Positions 46,556 through 57,326 of a stretch of 64,000 bases of DNA are shown here, in pieces. Each line of letters begins with the position of its first letter. The first letter of the stretch is position 1. A model generated the notes under the pieces. It was not told the origin of the DNA. It ran no database searches and saw nothing but the letters and a program-made list of their open reading frames with translations. This stretch comes from Verticillium longisporum. Its lineage: Eukaryota > Ascomycota > Sordariomycetes > Glomerellales > Plectosphaerellaceae. The position numbers were made by a program, and so were the translations under genes. The stretch spans positions 1,240,001 to 1,304,000 of the forward strand of contig JAETXT010000007.1 of the NCBI GenBank assembly GCA_019188255.1, written 5' to 3'.

Positions 46556-47175
46556 TCAAACGTAGACCCTGCGGGAGTGGGAGCTCCTGCGGCTGTGGCT
46601 GTGATGGCTGTGGCTGCGGCGGCTGCCGTGGTAGCGTCCGTCGCGGTAGGACTTGCGGTCGTGGTGGTGGTGGGAGGAGGAGGCGCCGAGGCGGTCGCCG
46701 TTCATGCAGGCGAGGACGGAGGTGAAGAAGAACATGATGCAGTTCATAATGGCAAAGGCCCAGCTGGCCTTGAGCATGGCGCAGGGCTTGTCGGTGTTGA
46801 GGTCCCAGTCGGGGCCGGAGAGGAGAGGCCGGCAAAGTCGACGCGCCAGTTGGCGTCGCGCGAGACGTTGCTGCAGCTCTGGAGGCGGATGTCGCGGAGG
46901 TACCAGATGGCGGCGATGAAGGCGCCGACGAAGAGGAGGTCGACAATGGCGACCATGGTGGCGTTTGTCGAGGAGCGGTGGTAGGAGAAGAGGGTGAAGA
47001 TGGCCCAGGCGAGGGCGAGGACGGAGACGATGAAGAGGACGAGGATGTAGTTGGGCGTCAGGGCGTTGGCCTCGACGAAGCCGTGGACGAACCAGGCGAG
47101 CATGCCCATGGTGGGGATGAGGGTGAGGATCTGGAGGATGCGCCAAAAGACGAAGAACATGGTGAAGAGAAACAT
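46556..47175 (-). CDS. Four-pass MARVEL-like membrane protein
   Basis: An intronless gene of about 206 residues once one base is restored. Membrane segments: ILQILTLIPTMGMLAWFVHG, YILVLFIVSVLALAWAIFTL, ATMVAIVDLLFVGAFIAAIW, and ASWAFAIMNCIMFFFTSVLA. The loop before the last helix has two Cys (LQSCSNV and DKPCAML), and the C-terminal tail is His/Ser/Arg-rich (HHHHDRK, RRSHSHHSHSRR). This layout fits fungal MARVEL-domain proteins, which associate with specialised membrane domains and vesicles. The frame breaks at plus-strand GG 46827-46828; a third G rejoins VDFAGPLLSGPDWDLNTDK. Without it the last helix is lost. The specific role is unknown. Confidence 0.85.
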
Positions 47176-48492
47176 GGCGGCGGTTGTGTCTGGTCGACGA
47201 GGTCTTGTCCGTTGGGGAGGTTCGCTGGGAAGCTTCGCTGGGAAGGTGGGGTTGGTGCCTTCAGCTGATGAGATGCCGGACAACTTGCGCGCAGGTGGGT
47301 GGGTTGGAAAGCAGACGACGGACGAGGGCGGGGTCACAGGGAAAACGGGAAGACGGCAGGCTTATGTATGGTGATGGAGGAGGGGGCCCGAGAAGATGGT
47401 GTGGTTGCAGGCGCTGGTCAGGCGGCGGTGATGGTGAGGCAGAGGTGCAGCGCAAAATCAAGTGGCTGGCAACAAGGTGCAAGCAAACAGCGCCGTGGGG
47501 GGGTAGGGATCTGGCTGTACGAGATTTTCGCGCGCAGACGAACACACTTCTTCACAAGGGACGGCAAGTCACAGCAGGGATGGTTCCCAGTTTTTGTTTT
47601 GAATCTCCAAATTGCTGTCGTCAACGGGACTCCCAAGATGAGAGTGTCTGTGTGGTGCGAAGCGCGAATGCAACCAAGGGAGGTCCTGGAAGACAGGATG
47701 CAGGATGATGGGAGAAAGGGTCGCGGTCGCTGGGCCAGCGGCGTATGACGTCGGCTATCGTCATGTGCTGAACCCTGGCTACTGGCAGCGAAGGTGCCTG
47801 GAGACTTGTCTCGCCTGTAGGGTTCATCCCGCACCATGTCGTGCGCCTGTCGACACTGCAAGCGCTTGGCCTATGCTCTTTGATCTTTGGTGGTGTGTGG
47901 TGTGTCTTGTTCGATCAGATCCATGCCATTGTTTGGACCATTCCACAGATTCCACAGCGAACCATTCTAGCCTGGGCCTTCCTGGGCCTCCCTGGGCCTT
48001 CCCATTGTCGTCGATCGCACGAGTGAGACCTGGCCGGGGCGGCAAGTGCGAGCGAAAGAGGGGAAAACTGGGGGATCGTGCCTGACTGGGAAATGGCTAC
48101 GGGTAGCGAAACGGAACAGAAATGGCGTGGCTGGCAGACCTGGGTCTGTCGGTGTCTGCGCAAGCCACACGCGAAACGTCGACCCTGTCACTGGCACACG
48201 GGCCGCCGGCCCTTCCAGATCACCGCACCAGCCACCTTAAGCGGGGACCTGTTGGCATCGTGCTCTCACGTCTCTCCACAGTGCCGTCCGTTTTGACCGA
48301 CGTCACCTGCAGCATCCCTCAAGTCCCTGCATCCCATCGCACCTTCCTGCACAATCTCCATCGACACGTTTCGCACCTGCATCCTTGGCAGTATCGCACA
48401 GCACTTGCAGCCTGTGAGCAAAACCTTCGTAGTTCCACAGGATGGCTCGACCTACCTATCTTACCTAGGTACCTACCTACCTAGGCAGGTAC
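47176..48492. other. Intergenic region
   Basis: 1.3 kb. It contains short imperfect TGGGCCTCCC repeats near 47980 and, at the right end (48463-48496), a cluster of interlocking CCTAGG and GGTACC words. No gene is supported. Confidence 0.5.
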
Positions 48493-50554
48493 CTAGACAA
48501 GCACCACCTCTCGCGGATGTTCCTTACAGAGTGCCAAGACTCTATCGACTGCTTCCTGGTCCCTCAATGCAAACCATCTTATCCTTCTATATGTGCCGTC
48601 CACCTCGCTCGCCGGCGCCAACACAAGACACTTAAGCCTCGGCACCTTCGCATTGGCAACATTTCCTTCGGAGGAACTGACCAGACTGTGCAGAACCAAG
48701 AAGTCGAAGGCGCCTCCTTCGCCAAACTGCACCTCCGTTGTGTCTAGCCACGGCCACGCAGAAAACGGAGTTCCACCGCCGTCGTCAAGCTGAATTTGCA
48801 GGAGCCGAGGGGCTCTTGTCGAATCCCGAGTGTAGGAAGCCGTGATGAATGCTCCCCTCAACTTGATAAAGCCGCCCGTCACGCCAACCGTCTTGTCTTC
48901 TTCCCTCTTCGTCGAGACCTGCACCTCTAGAACGGTCAGCAACGGCTCGACATCGCCCAGCGCAGGCTTGGACATCTCAACTGGTCCATCCACGGACGCC
49001 CACGACCACGAGGGAGCCCTGTACGCTCCTGAAGGCTTCGCCTTGGGCCTGGTCACGACCCAGCCGAGGAGGTCCAGGATGCGCGACCGCCACATGCCGG
49101 CGATGTACGTCACGTCCGTAATCTCTTGGAAGAACTTTGCGATCCCTGAAAAAGCATACAGCTTGTCTTCGGGGTTGGTGAAGTGGCAATGGGAGTACGC
49201 TGTCACGAGATCGCACCACTGGTTGACGACATCGAGAGCCATGGCATCCTCGCGATAACAATTGCCGCCCTGGTCTTGTAGCCGCCCGAGACACTCTATA
49301 CCTTCAGGACGCACCAACAGCTGATCAATGCTCTTCGGCGAGTCGTAGAGCGGCACATCATTGGGGGAGCCTTCGCATCTGTGCCCCTCGAGGCACTCCC
49401 ACAAGACCTGGTCACGGGTGAAGTAGAGTTGCCGCGGTCCCAGAAAGCGTTCTTGGAAGACCCAACCTCTGGTGTGGAGTGACGATGTCAGCAGATTGCG
49501 GTCCCAGTAATTGCTGTCAACGCAGTAGACTCTCTCTTCATGACCCAACGTCGACTTCTTCACGATGACACCAGGCCAAACGTCCTGGATAGTCCGAGAC
49601 TGAAAGAGCCCGCCCTCAGGGCTATCCGAAGCAGAGGCAGCAATGTTGCAGGCGGCGTTGGCATAAACCTGTCGCATCATGGGGGCTTCGGCCTCCCAGT
49701 CATCTTGACAATCCTGAATGATGCAGAAGCAGTCGATCCACACGTATCGGACGCCAAAACGCCGGGCAACCACAACCAAGTCTTGAAAGGTTTGTGGCAG
49801 GTCCGATATCCTGCTTCCTTTGCGATATTGGTCAAGAGTAGACAACAGCAAGAGCGCACGCTGAGTATTCGTCCCCCATCGGTAGCTGAGGGTTAAATAA
49901 GCAGGGGCAGGCCCTCCTCTCAGGTCGATATCGCTGATCAGAAGCTTCCAATGCGAGGCGCTGTTAGCTCCAACGTCGAGGAGACGTGTTGGTAGCCATC
50001 CATCGGTCGATGTGGGAGGATTCTTGCACCTCTCCTGGTGGTGGGACGAGCATTCACTGAACCAGGCATAGACCGTGTCGAGAGTTGTCGCCGAGCCGGT
50101 ATTGCTCTCAAGCTCGGCGAACACAAAGAGCTCTTCGGACTCGCTGCCTCCCAATGTTCAGAAACTTCTGTACGAGGCTCTTCTCACAAGCGTAAACATA
50201 CCTTGTGAGGGGATCAACCTGAAGCTAACGTCCATGAGCTGCACGCCTCCCTCCGCGGTTGGGTCATCGAAGATGACCGATAACCTGAACCAGGATCCCG
50301 CCCCCGATGGTACTATGAAATGTGGCATAATCGAAAGGCCTCCAGGACTCGGGGTCAAGACGGTCACACGCCTTACGATGCTCCTCGCAGAGACCAATCA
50401 ACTTGCGACAGACAAAGCAGTTGTCAGCCGCAGCCTTTCGAAACCGTTCCAAAGACTGACCAGCAGGCGTGACCCGGCTATTTGTAAGGCCGTCACTCTT
50501 CCACTGGATCGCTTCTCGGCAGATGGCGCACAGCCAACTCTCTACCGGTGACAT
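48493..50554 (-). CDS. Heterokaryon-incompatibility (HET) domain protein
   Basis: A large protein of about 660 residues. HET proteins act in non-self recognition and regulated cell death in filamentous fungi; the role of this one is not known. Core HET blocks: PAYLTLSYRWGTNTQ, TFQDLVVVARRFGVRYVWID, CFCIIQDCQDDWEAEAPMM, VYANAACNIAAS, LHTRGWVFQERFLGPRQLYF, and a C-terminal YRAPSWSWASVDGPV. The start is at 50554 (MSPVESWLCAICREAI), with Cys pairs in the N-terminal part. One intron is well supported (50201-50148, donor GTATGT, branch CTGAAC), joining RLIPSQ to GSESEELFVFAELESNTGS. A second frame change near 50300-50385 is unresolved: either a 64-bp intron (GTAAGG to CATAG) or one extra G in the G5 run at 50301-50305. 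The N-terminal 120 residues are therefore provisional. Confidence 0.88.
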
Positions 50555-50872
50555 TTTTGGGATTCGTAGTAATGTGCGTCGTGTGTACTTGTGTGAGGTG
50601 TGTCGTGGTGGTAAGATGGTGAGGAGGGCTATTTCAGCACACTCAATACCCCGCTTCTCACTCGCCCTCTACGCGATGTCTGGAATCTTACCCCATACTT
50701 GCAGCATCTCAGGTGACGCGAAGTTGGAAATCGCGCCGGCCTGGACACATTCATGAGCACGAAGCAATTTAATTAAATTTTAGTGAATCCCCTTTTTGTA
50801 GGTTCGATCTACCCCCAAGCTTCTTTTCTCTTGCTCTCAACCCATTCGGAGCATTCATTTTCACCCACTTAA
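50555..50872. other. Short intergenic region
   Basis: Lies between two genes on the minus strand: the HET gene promoter on the left and the decarboxylase 3' UTR on the right. An AT-rich patch occurs near 50768 (TTTAATTAAATTTTAG). No gene. Confidence 0.6.
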
Positions 50873-52681
50873 CTAACAAGAAATGTCGCTATCTTGAGAG
50901 TCTTCGGCCTCCGTCTGACAGCCATTTGCAGTATCAGCTTTGTTCTCTTTCCGAACATAATCAGCAATGTTCTTCAGGGACTGAGGCGCGTCAGCTGCGT
51001 CCATGAAAACCTCAATCACATTCATGCCCTTTCCGCTCTGTATGCCTAGGTCCTGCATCACAGATTCCAAATCGCCCCATGTTTGGACCCGTCTGGTTCT
51101 GACCGGATACAGGAGATCATCTCGGGGAGCTCCAAAGAAAGACGGGGCCTCGAGGTTCCTCCACGGCTGGACGTCGTTGTAGCTTGCGCTGAACCCATGA
51201 ATAAGACGCTCGATGGTATAGCCGCCGTTGTTGATGACGAAGATGATAACGTCAAGGCGGTTCCGAATCATATCACTTATGGCCTGAGCGGACATTTGCA
51301 GGCTTCCCTCGCCTTCGAAGAGGATGGTTCTTCCGTGCGGCCGGTCCCCGGCTCGAAACATTTCTCTCTGGGCGAGCGCAGCGCCTTGGGCGGCTGCCAG
51401 CGTATAGCCAATGGACAGCCAGAGGGAAGAGTTGATGAGAATTGTGTTTTCTGGGAGGACGAAGCTTTGTCCTCCATAGGAGGCTGTTCCCGTTTCGGTG
51501 AGGATGATGTCGCCTGGGCGAAACAGGCGGGACACGCGAAGCCAAAAGGTTTGCTGGTCCACCGGCGAACTGGAAGTTGGTGCTGGTAGCTCCTTCAACA
51601 TGTTCATGGGGAGGTTTCTGATGGGGGGGCATGGATAGGTCTTGACCGCAATGCACGCTTCATATATATCCACGGTATACTGCACGAGTAGTTTTGTTGC
51701 TGATACCTCGTTCAGTAGGAGAAGATTCGTAGAATCGTCATGTTCGACTGCGTTCTTTTCAAAGAAGAGAGTTTGGGACGCATTTGTTCGCGCACTGAAT
51801 CCAAATGTGTTAACGTCAGAACGGAGCGGCCCAAAGTGAAGGACCAGATCGCAGCCGTCGACCCAGTCCTGGAGTTCCTTGTTTCCCATGGCTCCGCAAA
51901 ATATTCCCTTGTAGCCTGGCAGCGTTTCGTTGACGATGCCTTTGCCGAAGGGAGTCGTCAGCGTCGGGATCTGCGAGATTCGGACCAACTCGTTGATTTC
52001 TTCTCGGATATCGAAGCGGGCCGTAAAGCCGTCGACCAGAATCATGGGCCTCTCGGCCTCGGCGATCATAAAACACAAGATATGGGCCCTGCAAGCATAG
52101 AGTTCCACCGAGGTCGTCGAAGGAAAGATAGCAGCCGGCATCGTCGGCCTCGGCACCTGGGCAGCGGCCATGTCGGACGGCAGCTCAATATAGACGGGCC
52201 GGCTCTCGACGAGACACGCCCGCAGCACCTCGTCCACCAAGCGCGGCGCCGTCGCGGGACAGTCGAGCCGGGCCTGGGCGACGGTGACGGCCGCGTACAT
52301 GGCGGCGAAGACGCCCAGGTCGCCGTCGCCGAGCGAGTGGTGCAGGCACGCGCGGGCGGCGCGCGCGGCGCGCGACGGCCCGCCGACGATGTGCACGACG
52401 GGCACCTTCTCGGCGTAGGCGCCGGCGACGGCGTTGAGGGCGGACAGCTCGCCGACGCCGAAGGAGGTGGCGAGGGCGCCGGCGCCCTTGAGACGCGCGT
52501 AGCCGTCGGCGGCGTAGCCTGCGTTCAGCTCGTTGGCGTTGCCGACCCAGTGCAGGCCTGCGCGCTGGACGTGGTCGAGGGAGGCGAGGTTGTAGTCGCC
52601 CGGGACGCCGTGGACGGCGCCTACGCCGATCTGCCTGAGGCGCGTGAAGAGGTATTCGGCGAGGTCGACCGTGTCGTCCAT
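50873..52681 (-). CDS. ThDP-dependent 2-oxoacid decarboxylase (pyruvate decarboxylase type)
   Basis: A single exon of 602 residues, close to the usual 565-600. It decarboxylates a 2-oxoacid such as pyruvate, indolepyruvate or phenylpyruvate to the aldehyde in the cytosol. Family blocks: GVPGDYNLASLDHV near residue 28, NANELNAGYAADGYAR with the catalytic Glu near 50, VPVVHIVGG, CLHHSLGDGDLGVF with the paired catalytic His near 114, and TETGTASYGGQSF. The ThDP/Mg motif reads FEGEGSLQMSAQAISDMIRN near 456 and VINNGGYTIERLIHG near 485, so Glu stands where most pyruvate decarboxylases have Asp (GDGS). The frame is open 77 codons upstream; the start at MDDTVDLAEYLFTRL matches the family beginning. 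Substrate cannot be fixed from sequence, and divergence from housekeeping PDC suggests a paralogue. Confidence 0.9.
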   Translation of the reverse strand: MDDTVDLAEYLFTRLRQIGVGAVHGVPGDYNLASLDHVQRAGLHWVGNANELNAGYAADGYARLKGAGALATSFGVGELSALNAVAGAYAEKVPVVHIVGGPSRAARAARACLHHSLGDGDLGVFAAMYAAVTVAQARLDCPATAPRLVDEVLRACLVESRPVYIELPSDMAAAQVPRPTMPAAIFPSTTSVELYACRAHILCFMIAEAERPMILVDGFTARFDIREEINELVRISQIPTLTTPFGKGIVNETLPGYKGIFCGAMGNKELQDWVDGCDLVLHFGPLRSDVNTFGFSARTNASQTLFFEKNAVEHDDSTNLLLLNEVSATKLLVQYTVDIYEACIAVKTYPCPPIRNLPMNMLKELPAPTSSSPVDQQTFWLRVSRLFRPGDIILTETGTASYGGQSFVLPENTILINSSLWLSIGYTLAAAQGAALAQREMFRAGDRPHGRTILFEGEGSLQMSAQAISDMIRNRLDVIIFVINNGGYTIERLIHGFSASYNDVQPWRNLEAPSFFGAPRDDLLYPVRTRRVQTWGDLESVMQDLGIQSGKGMNVIEVFMDAADAPQSLKNIADYVRKENKADTANGCQTEAEDSQDSDISC

Positions 52682-53311
52682 CGTGGAGGGGTCGTGGTAC
52701 CTGTGTTGGCGGAAGAGGCAGCAGGTTGTGGTCAAGTTGACTGGTGCAGTTACGGAGCAAGTGACTGGCGAGGATGATCGAGACTTGTATCGTGATGGAT
52801 CGAAAGGAGCAGGAGACAAGGCCTTAAATAGAAGAGAAGTAATCAAAAGATATGCAATCCATTCACTCACGTTCATGCCGTTTGCCTGCCTACATTCACT
52901 ACTGCTGCTCACTGGGCATAGAACACGCAGTGAATCAGGGGCACCCAGAAACAGGCAAGGACGAGCAATAGGCTGCCAATGACAGGAAGTCTCTTATTGT
53001 CACTTACATGCGAAGAACAACTATCATGTTAGTTTACGTCTGAACATTCGCGATCAGTCGCATGTACTATCGTGCCGTTCAGGAGAGAGCCCATGGCAGA
53101 CAATCAAGCAAGTACCGTCAATAGCATCACAGTTCGCCAGCTTTCCACACCCAACTCGCTTGGTATTAGGGTTAAGTATATATCTTGATACAAGATCCAA
53201 CGCGCAAGCCGCTCCTCATGACTTCCCAACGCATAGCTCCATCGGCCGCATGGGCCAGGCAGTATCCTCTCAACATGACACACGTTGATATTCCACGAAC
53301 GGCTGGCAAGT
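52682..53311. other. Intergenic region upstream of the decarboxylase
   Basis: 630 bp, less GC-rich than the genes, containing the decarboxylase promoter and the 3' UTR of the polyQ-protein gene. No gene. Confidence 0.55.
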
Positions 53312-55635
53312 CTACGGCTCCGCATCATCAATCACATCCAGGTCAAAGTCCCGTATCCTCGGCGACCGCCCAGAGCTCATACCGTATTCGTCCCTCCCGC
53401 TGCCTCCGGACATGACGGCCAGCGAAGAGCGCCCCGCTCCGCCATCGCCATGGTCCCGTCTTCGGCTTCTCGACGGCGGCTCAACGTCGCCGCCCCGGTC
53501 ATACTGTGACCCCGCGCTCGAGGGACCACCGCCTCCATAACGACTCCCCATCCTGCTCGAAGCCCGGCTCATACCGCCGTCGCTCTCGCTCGTGACACTT
53601 GGACCTGAGCTGTACCCTCCTGCGTATGACTGCGGCGACCGTCCCATGCCGTGGTGTCCCTTGTCTTGTGTTGCTCGTCCAGGAGCATGCCCCCAGGCCC
53701 GGCCGATACCGATGAAATGCCCGTTCGCAGTGACCGGGCTCATGTTGTCCGAGCCTCTTTCGCTTTCTGCCCCACTACTCGACGTCGGCCCTCCGTCAAC
53801 TTCGCCCTGCCACGTACGCGGCGCGATACAGCAGTGCGACAGCGCATGCGCCGCCTCCTCCATGCCCCGAACCTGTGACGTCGACCCGGAGGCGCCCTTC
53901 CACGGTGGCACCTTGGCTCCGCGGAGTCGCACCGACAGATGATACGTCACGTCGTCGCGGTAACGCACGCCCGGCGCATCGACCGAAATGCTCGCCAGAA
54001 TCTGGAGGATTCCGTACACGAGCACCCACCGTCCGCGTCTCGCGACAGCAGGATCCACCTCACCCACGGCATCTGTCTTCTCAAACTTGACAAAGCCATC
54101 GATGAGATCTGATTGCGTAAACTCAGAGCCGAGAATGTAGATATTTGTCGCCTCTGTGTACGCCAGCTGGACCCGCCTCTCGAGTGCTCCGCCCCTCGAA
54201 GTAGACGCCGTCGACTTGCGCGAGCTCTTGAACATGGACGACGATCCCTCTCGACCGCCTCCACCGCCGCCAGTCGGGGGAATCGACTCTGGTACGAGTG
54301 GGTATGGGTGAGGGATCCTCGGAAAGCGCATGCGGTTGTCAAACTCGACAAGAATGTCCGTCATGGGCAGCTCAGCGTCATCCGCATCGAACCCACGGTT
54401 GCCTGACTCGCTGACCATGATCCATTTCCGTCCGGCGCGCGCCTCCGACCCATCCCAGACAATGTCGCGGTTGACCAGATAGTCGTACAGTGCCCCAAAA
54501 TCGCGTTGCAGCGCCTGCGTGACGCCCCGGGTGAGCCACATGTCTTCGTCGTCCTCCTCTTCCTGCTGCTGCGGCGGCGGCGGCCAGCATCCGTAGATGC
54601 GAGTGTAGTGACCAAGCAGGAACCTTTGCAGCCTGTCTGCAGCCGCCTTGGCCGGACTCTGGGCGAGGGGGCCCGAAGTTGGCCACATGTCGTGGATCTG
54701 CAGGTCCACGAGGCGTTCTTCGGCAGCCTGCACCCGCAACTGTGTTTCGAGGCATGCCCGCTCCAGAAGCGCCCTGGTAATCGGCGTGAGGCTCTTGAAG
54801 TCGGCACACTCTTCCAGCTGGTTGTACATGCCGGCGCAGTGGGGAAAGCTCTCTTTCCACCCGTCCTCCCACCGCACGTCGGCGCCCTCTGACCACGCCA
54901 AAAGACCGACTGCCGTTTCAGCGTCGTTGCGAACATCATCGATGCCTCGTGCCGTGAGGTACTTGATGATAGTCGAGACGTTGTCGGCATCAGCAGGGAG
55001 GTAGGCATTGAGTCGGATATGAAGGTCGGTCAGGGCTTGGCATAAAGTGATGCCGACAATGGACGCATGGTAAAGCAAAGCAAAGACATTGCGCGTCGTG
55101 ATGTGGTGGCGTAGTTGATCCGTCTTGTTCATATTCGAAGGCGTAGGAAAGTACATCTCATATGAGATCTGGCCGTCTGCCTCGCCGAAGCTGTTGTCCT
55201 CCGACACGGGTGGCGTAGGATGCCCTCCCCTTCCCGTCGCTTGGCCACCGCGCCGGCCGTCGAAGCGTAGCATGGGCGGCGCGCCAAGTGGCGAGGGAGG
55301 CAGGTAAATATCCTCTTCGGTAGACCCCTCTCGCAGCATGGTAATCAGTTGACGTGACTCTGTCGCCTCAATGATGTGCGATGACAGACGGAAGGACGGA
55401 TTCGGTCGCGGCGTCTGGCCTTTGTGTCCGAAGAAGATGAGCACATCGCCATTGGGATCCCACAGCTCGGGATCCTGGCGTAGTTTGTCCCGGCGCGGTC
55501 CCGGCCTCCCCCCGCCGACCCAGCGCCTGATAGCTGGCGCCATCGTCGGCGGTGGAATGGGCGGGAGCTTGCTGGTTGGTGGTGGCACCATCGCCGTAGG
55601 GCCTTCCCACGGGGCTGGCTGCTCCTGGGCCAGGC

Positions 55636-55675
<40 letters not shown>

Positions 55676-56311
55676 TTGCTGTTGTTGCTGTCGTTGCACC
55701 GGCCCGGGGGCATAAGGACCACTCCCGATGATGCCCTCGTACACGCGCGGTTCTGGTTCGTTGTTGCCGCTGTAGGCCTGTGGTCGCACCGTCGCGACCG
55801 AGTTGGGCCGATGCTCGGAAGATTGGTCTACGCTGCTGCGCCTTTCCTCCTTGTCCTTCCGCCTGAACGTGAACGTCTTGGCGAGCCCTTTCCTGACATC
55901 ATCGCTCTTCTTGTCGAGGATGTTTCGAAACCCCGACTTCTCAATGCCAGAAACGTCTTCCGTCTTAAGATTGGGCCTCCTCGGGCCCCGATAGCCGTAG
56001 TCATGCTGGTCTCTGCGCTCGGCGCTGGCTCCGCTACCGCCGCTGCTGATGCTCATTGTGCTGATGTTGCGGAGGTCCGAGCCGTGGTCCATGTCTCGCG
56101 CGGGCTCCGAGAATTTCAGGAACCGCGCATTGGTCGTGCCGACACCGGTGCCAACAGGAAGGGAATTCCCGGGCATGGGAAAGTCGGAAATGGTGACATC
56201 GTCGCGGTCGTGGCTGGCGGCTGACTTGGCTCGACTCCGCGATGCTGACTTGCCGTCCTTCGTGGCCTCCGTGTTGATCTTCTTGCGCACGTGAGCGCTA
56301 CGTCCAGACAT
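53312..56311 (-). CDS. Large fungal conserved protein with polyQ tract (possibly DUF8004)
   Basis: A single uninterrupted frame of 999 residues. The first 200 residues are basic and low-complexity (MSGRSAHVRKKINTEATKDG). A polyglutamine tract of about 20 Gln lies near residues 207-226. A conserved core follows: PNGDVLIFFGHKGQTPRPNP, FRLSSHIIEATESRQLITML, REGSTEEDIYLPPSPLGAPP, TTRNVFALLYHASIVGITL, and YLTARGIDDVRNDAETAVGL. The 200-residue C-terminus is Ser/Gly/Arg-rich. The start of the core (loss of the ability to form a globular fold before it, then FFGHKGQ) recalls a divergent BTB/POZ-like region, and my recollection is that this is the domain listed as DUF8004; I could not check. It is intronless, which is unusual for a gene this long. 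No function assigned. Confidence 0.85.
55637..55694 (-). repeat. CAG/CAA repeat coding for polyglutamine
   Basis: Plus-strand CTG units followed by mixed TTG and CTG units give about 20 consecutive glutamines in the 999-residue protein. CAA interruptions are at the N-terminal end of the tract. Confidence 0.95.
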
Positions 56312-57294
56312 GGTGAGCGAGTTGAAGCCCAGAAGGCGAGGATTTCTGGCGGTGTCTGCGGTTCGTCACAGTCTGGCTGACAAGTCGGTCGCAATGAATG
56401 GAACGAGCGAGGCTGCCGCTCGACTTTTGGGGGAAAAAATGGTTCTCAAAGGAACGGATCCCAGTCTTGACCGAGGGTCCCGCCTGGCTTTCTTCTTTCC
56501 TTTCTTCCTGTTGGCGATGCGACGTGACGAGGGTCGTGGTGGTAGGCGGCTTGCAACAACTTCAAAGGTGCATCCCCGGCGCCCGCTTGGTTGTGGATCT
56601 TGTGGCAGCTGCCGCGTGCCGAAGCCAATCGCAGCTTGGCTGTGAAGTGATCTAGTGCCTGTCCGGCTTACCGTGCGGGGGTCTGACCCGTTGTTGCGCC
56701 CGCTGTGTTCGGGGGGCTTCTGTTTTCGTTCCTTTGACTGGCCGTGAGGGCCGGGGTGCAGGACGAGGGGGAAGCACAGGGCGTCCGTCGTGACTTCAGC
56801 AGCTGTCGGCGTCAGCATTGATCTGGGCCATGACATTGGGGACCAGTTCGTCATACTCGTTGGGAGAGGGAGAGAGAGTGAAGCGGAGCGTGATCGGCCT
56901 GTCCATGCCCAACTTACAGCAAAACAGTGAGGGTCCGGGGAGGCGATCCGCAGTGAATTAAAGACGGGTGCTAGTCGATCTTTTGAACCAGTAAAGCGGC
57001 GACAGTGTTGGGGTCGGGGCTGTCCCAACTCTTCGGTTCGCGATGGAACGTCGGGTGCTCAGCGCGCGCTGCTCTTGCGCTTTGTTGGATGAGAACGATT
57101 GCCGACGGAAACAATACAAACTATGCGCTGATTTCAGACAAACAACGTCGGAAACGAGAAAGGTCAGAGGATCAAGACGACGAGCAGCCGGCGCCGCTGC
57201 GAGTAAGGAGAGGGGGCTCCTTACATACCCCATGACACTGGCCTCGATCGTTATCGGCGCCCGCTTGTCTCGTGCTGTCAGATGCTGCTGTTAC

Positions 57295-57326
57295 CCTCTC
57301 TCTGTCTCTCTCTCTCTCTCTCTCTT
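57295..57326. repeat. (CT)n microsatellite
   Basis: A CT tract with one GT interruption about 1 kb upstream of the polyQ-protein gene. Confidence 0.9.

Noticed and set aside
50148..50201. In-frame TGA in the HET gene as a nonsense mutation
   Set aside because: A 54-bp intron with GTATGT donor and CTGAAC branch removes it and keeps the frame, so no mutation is needed.
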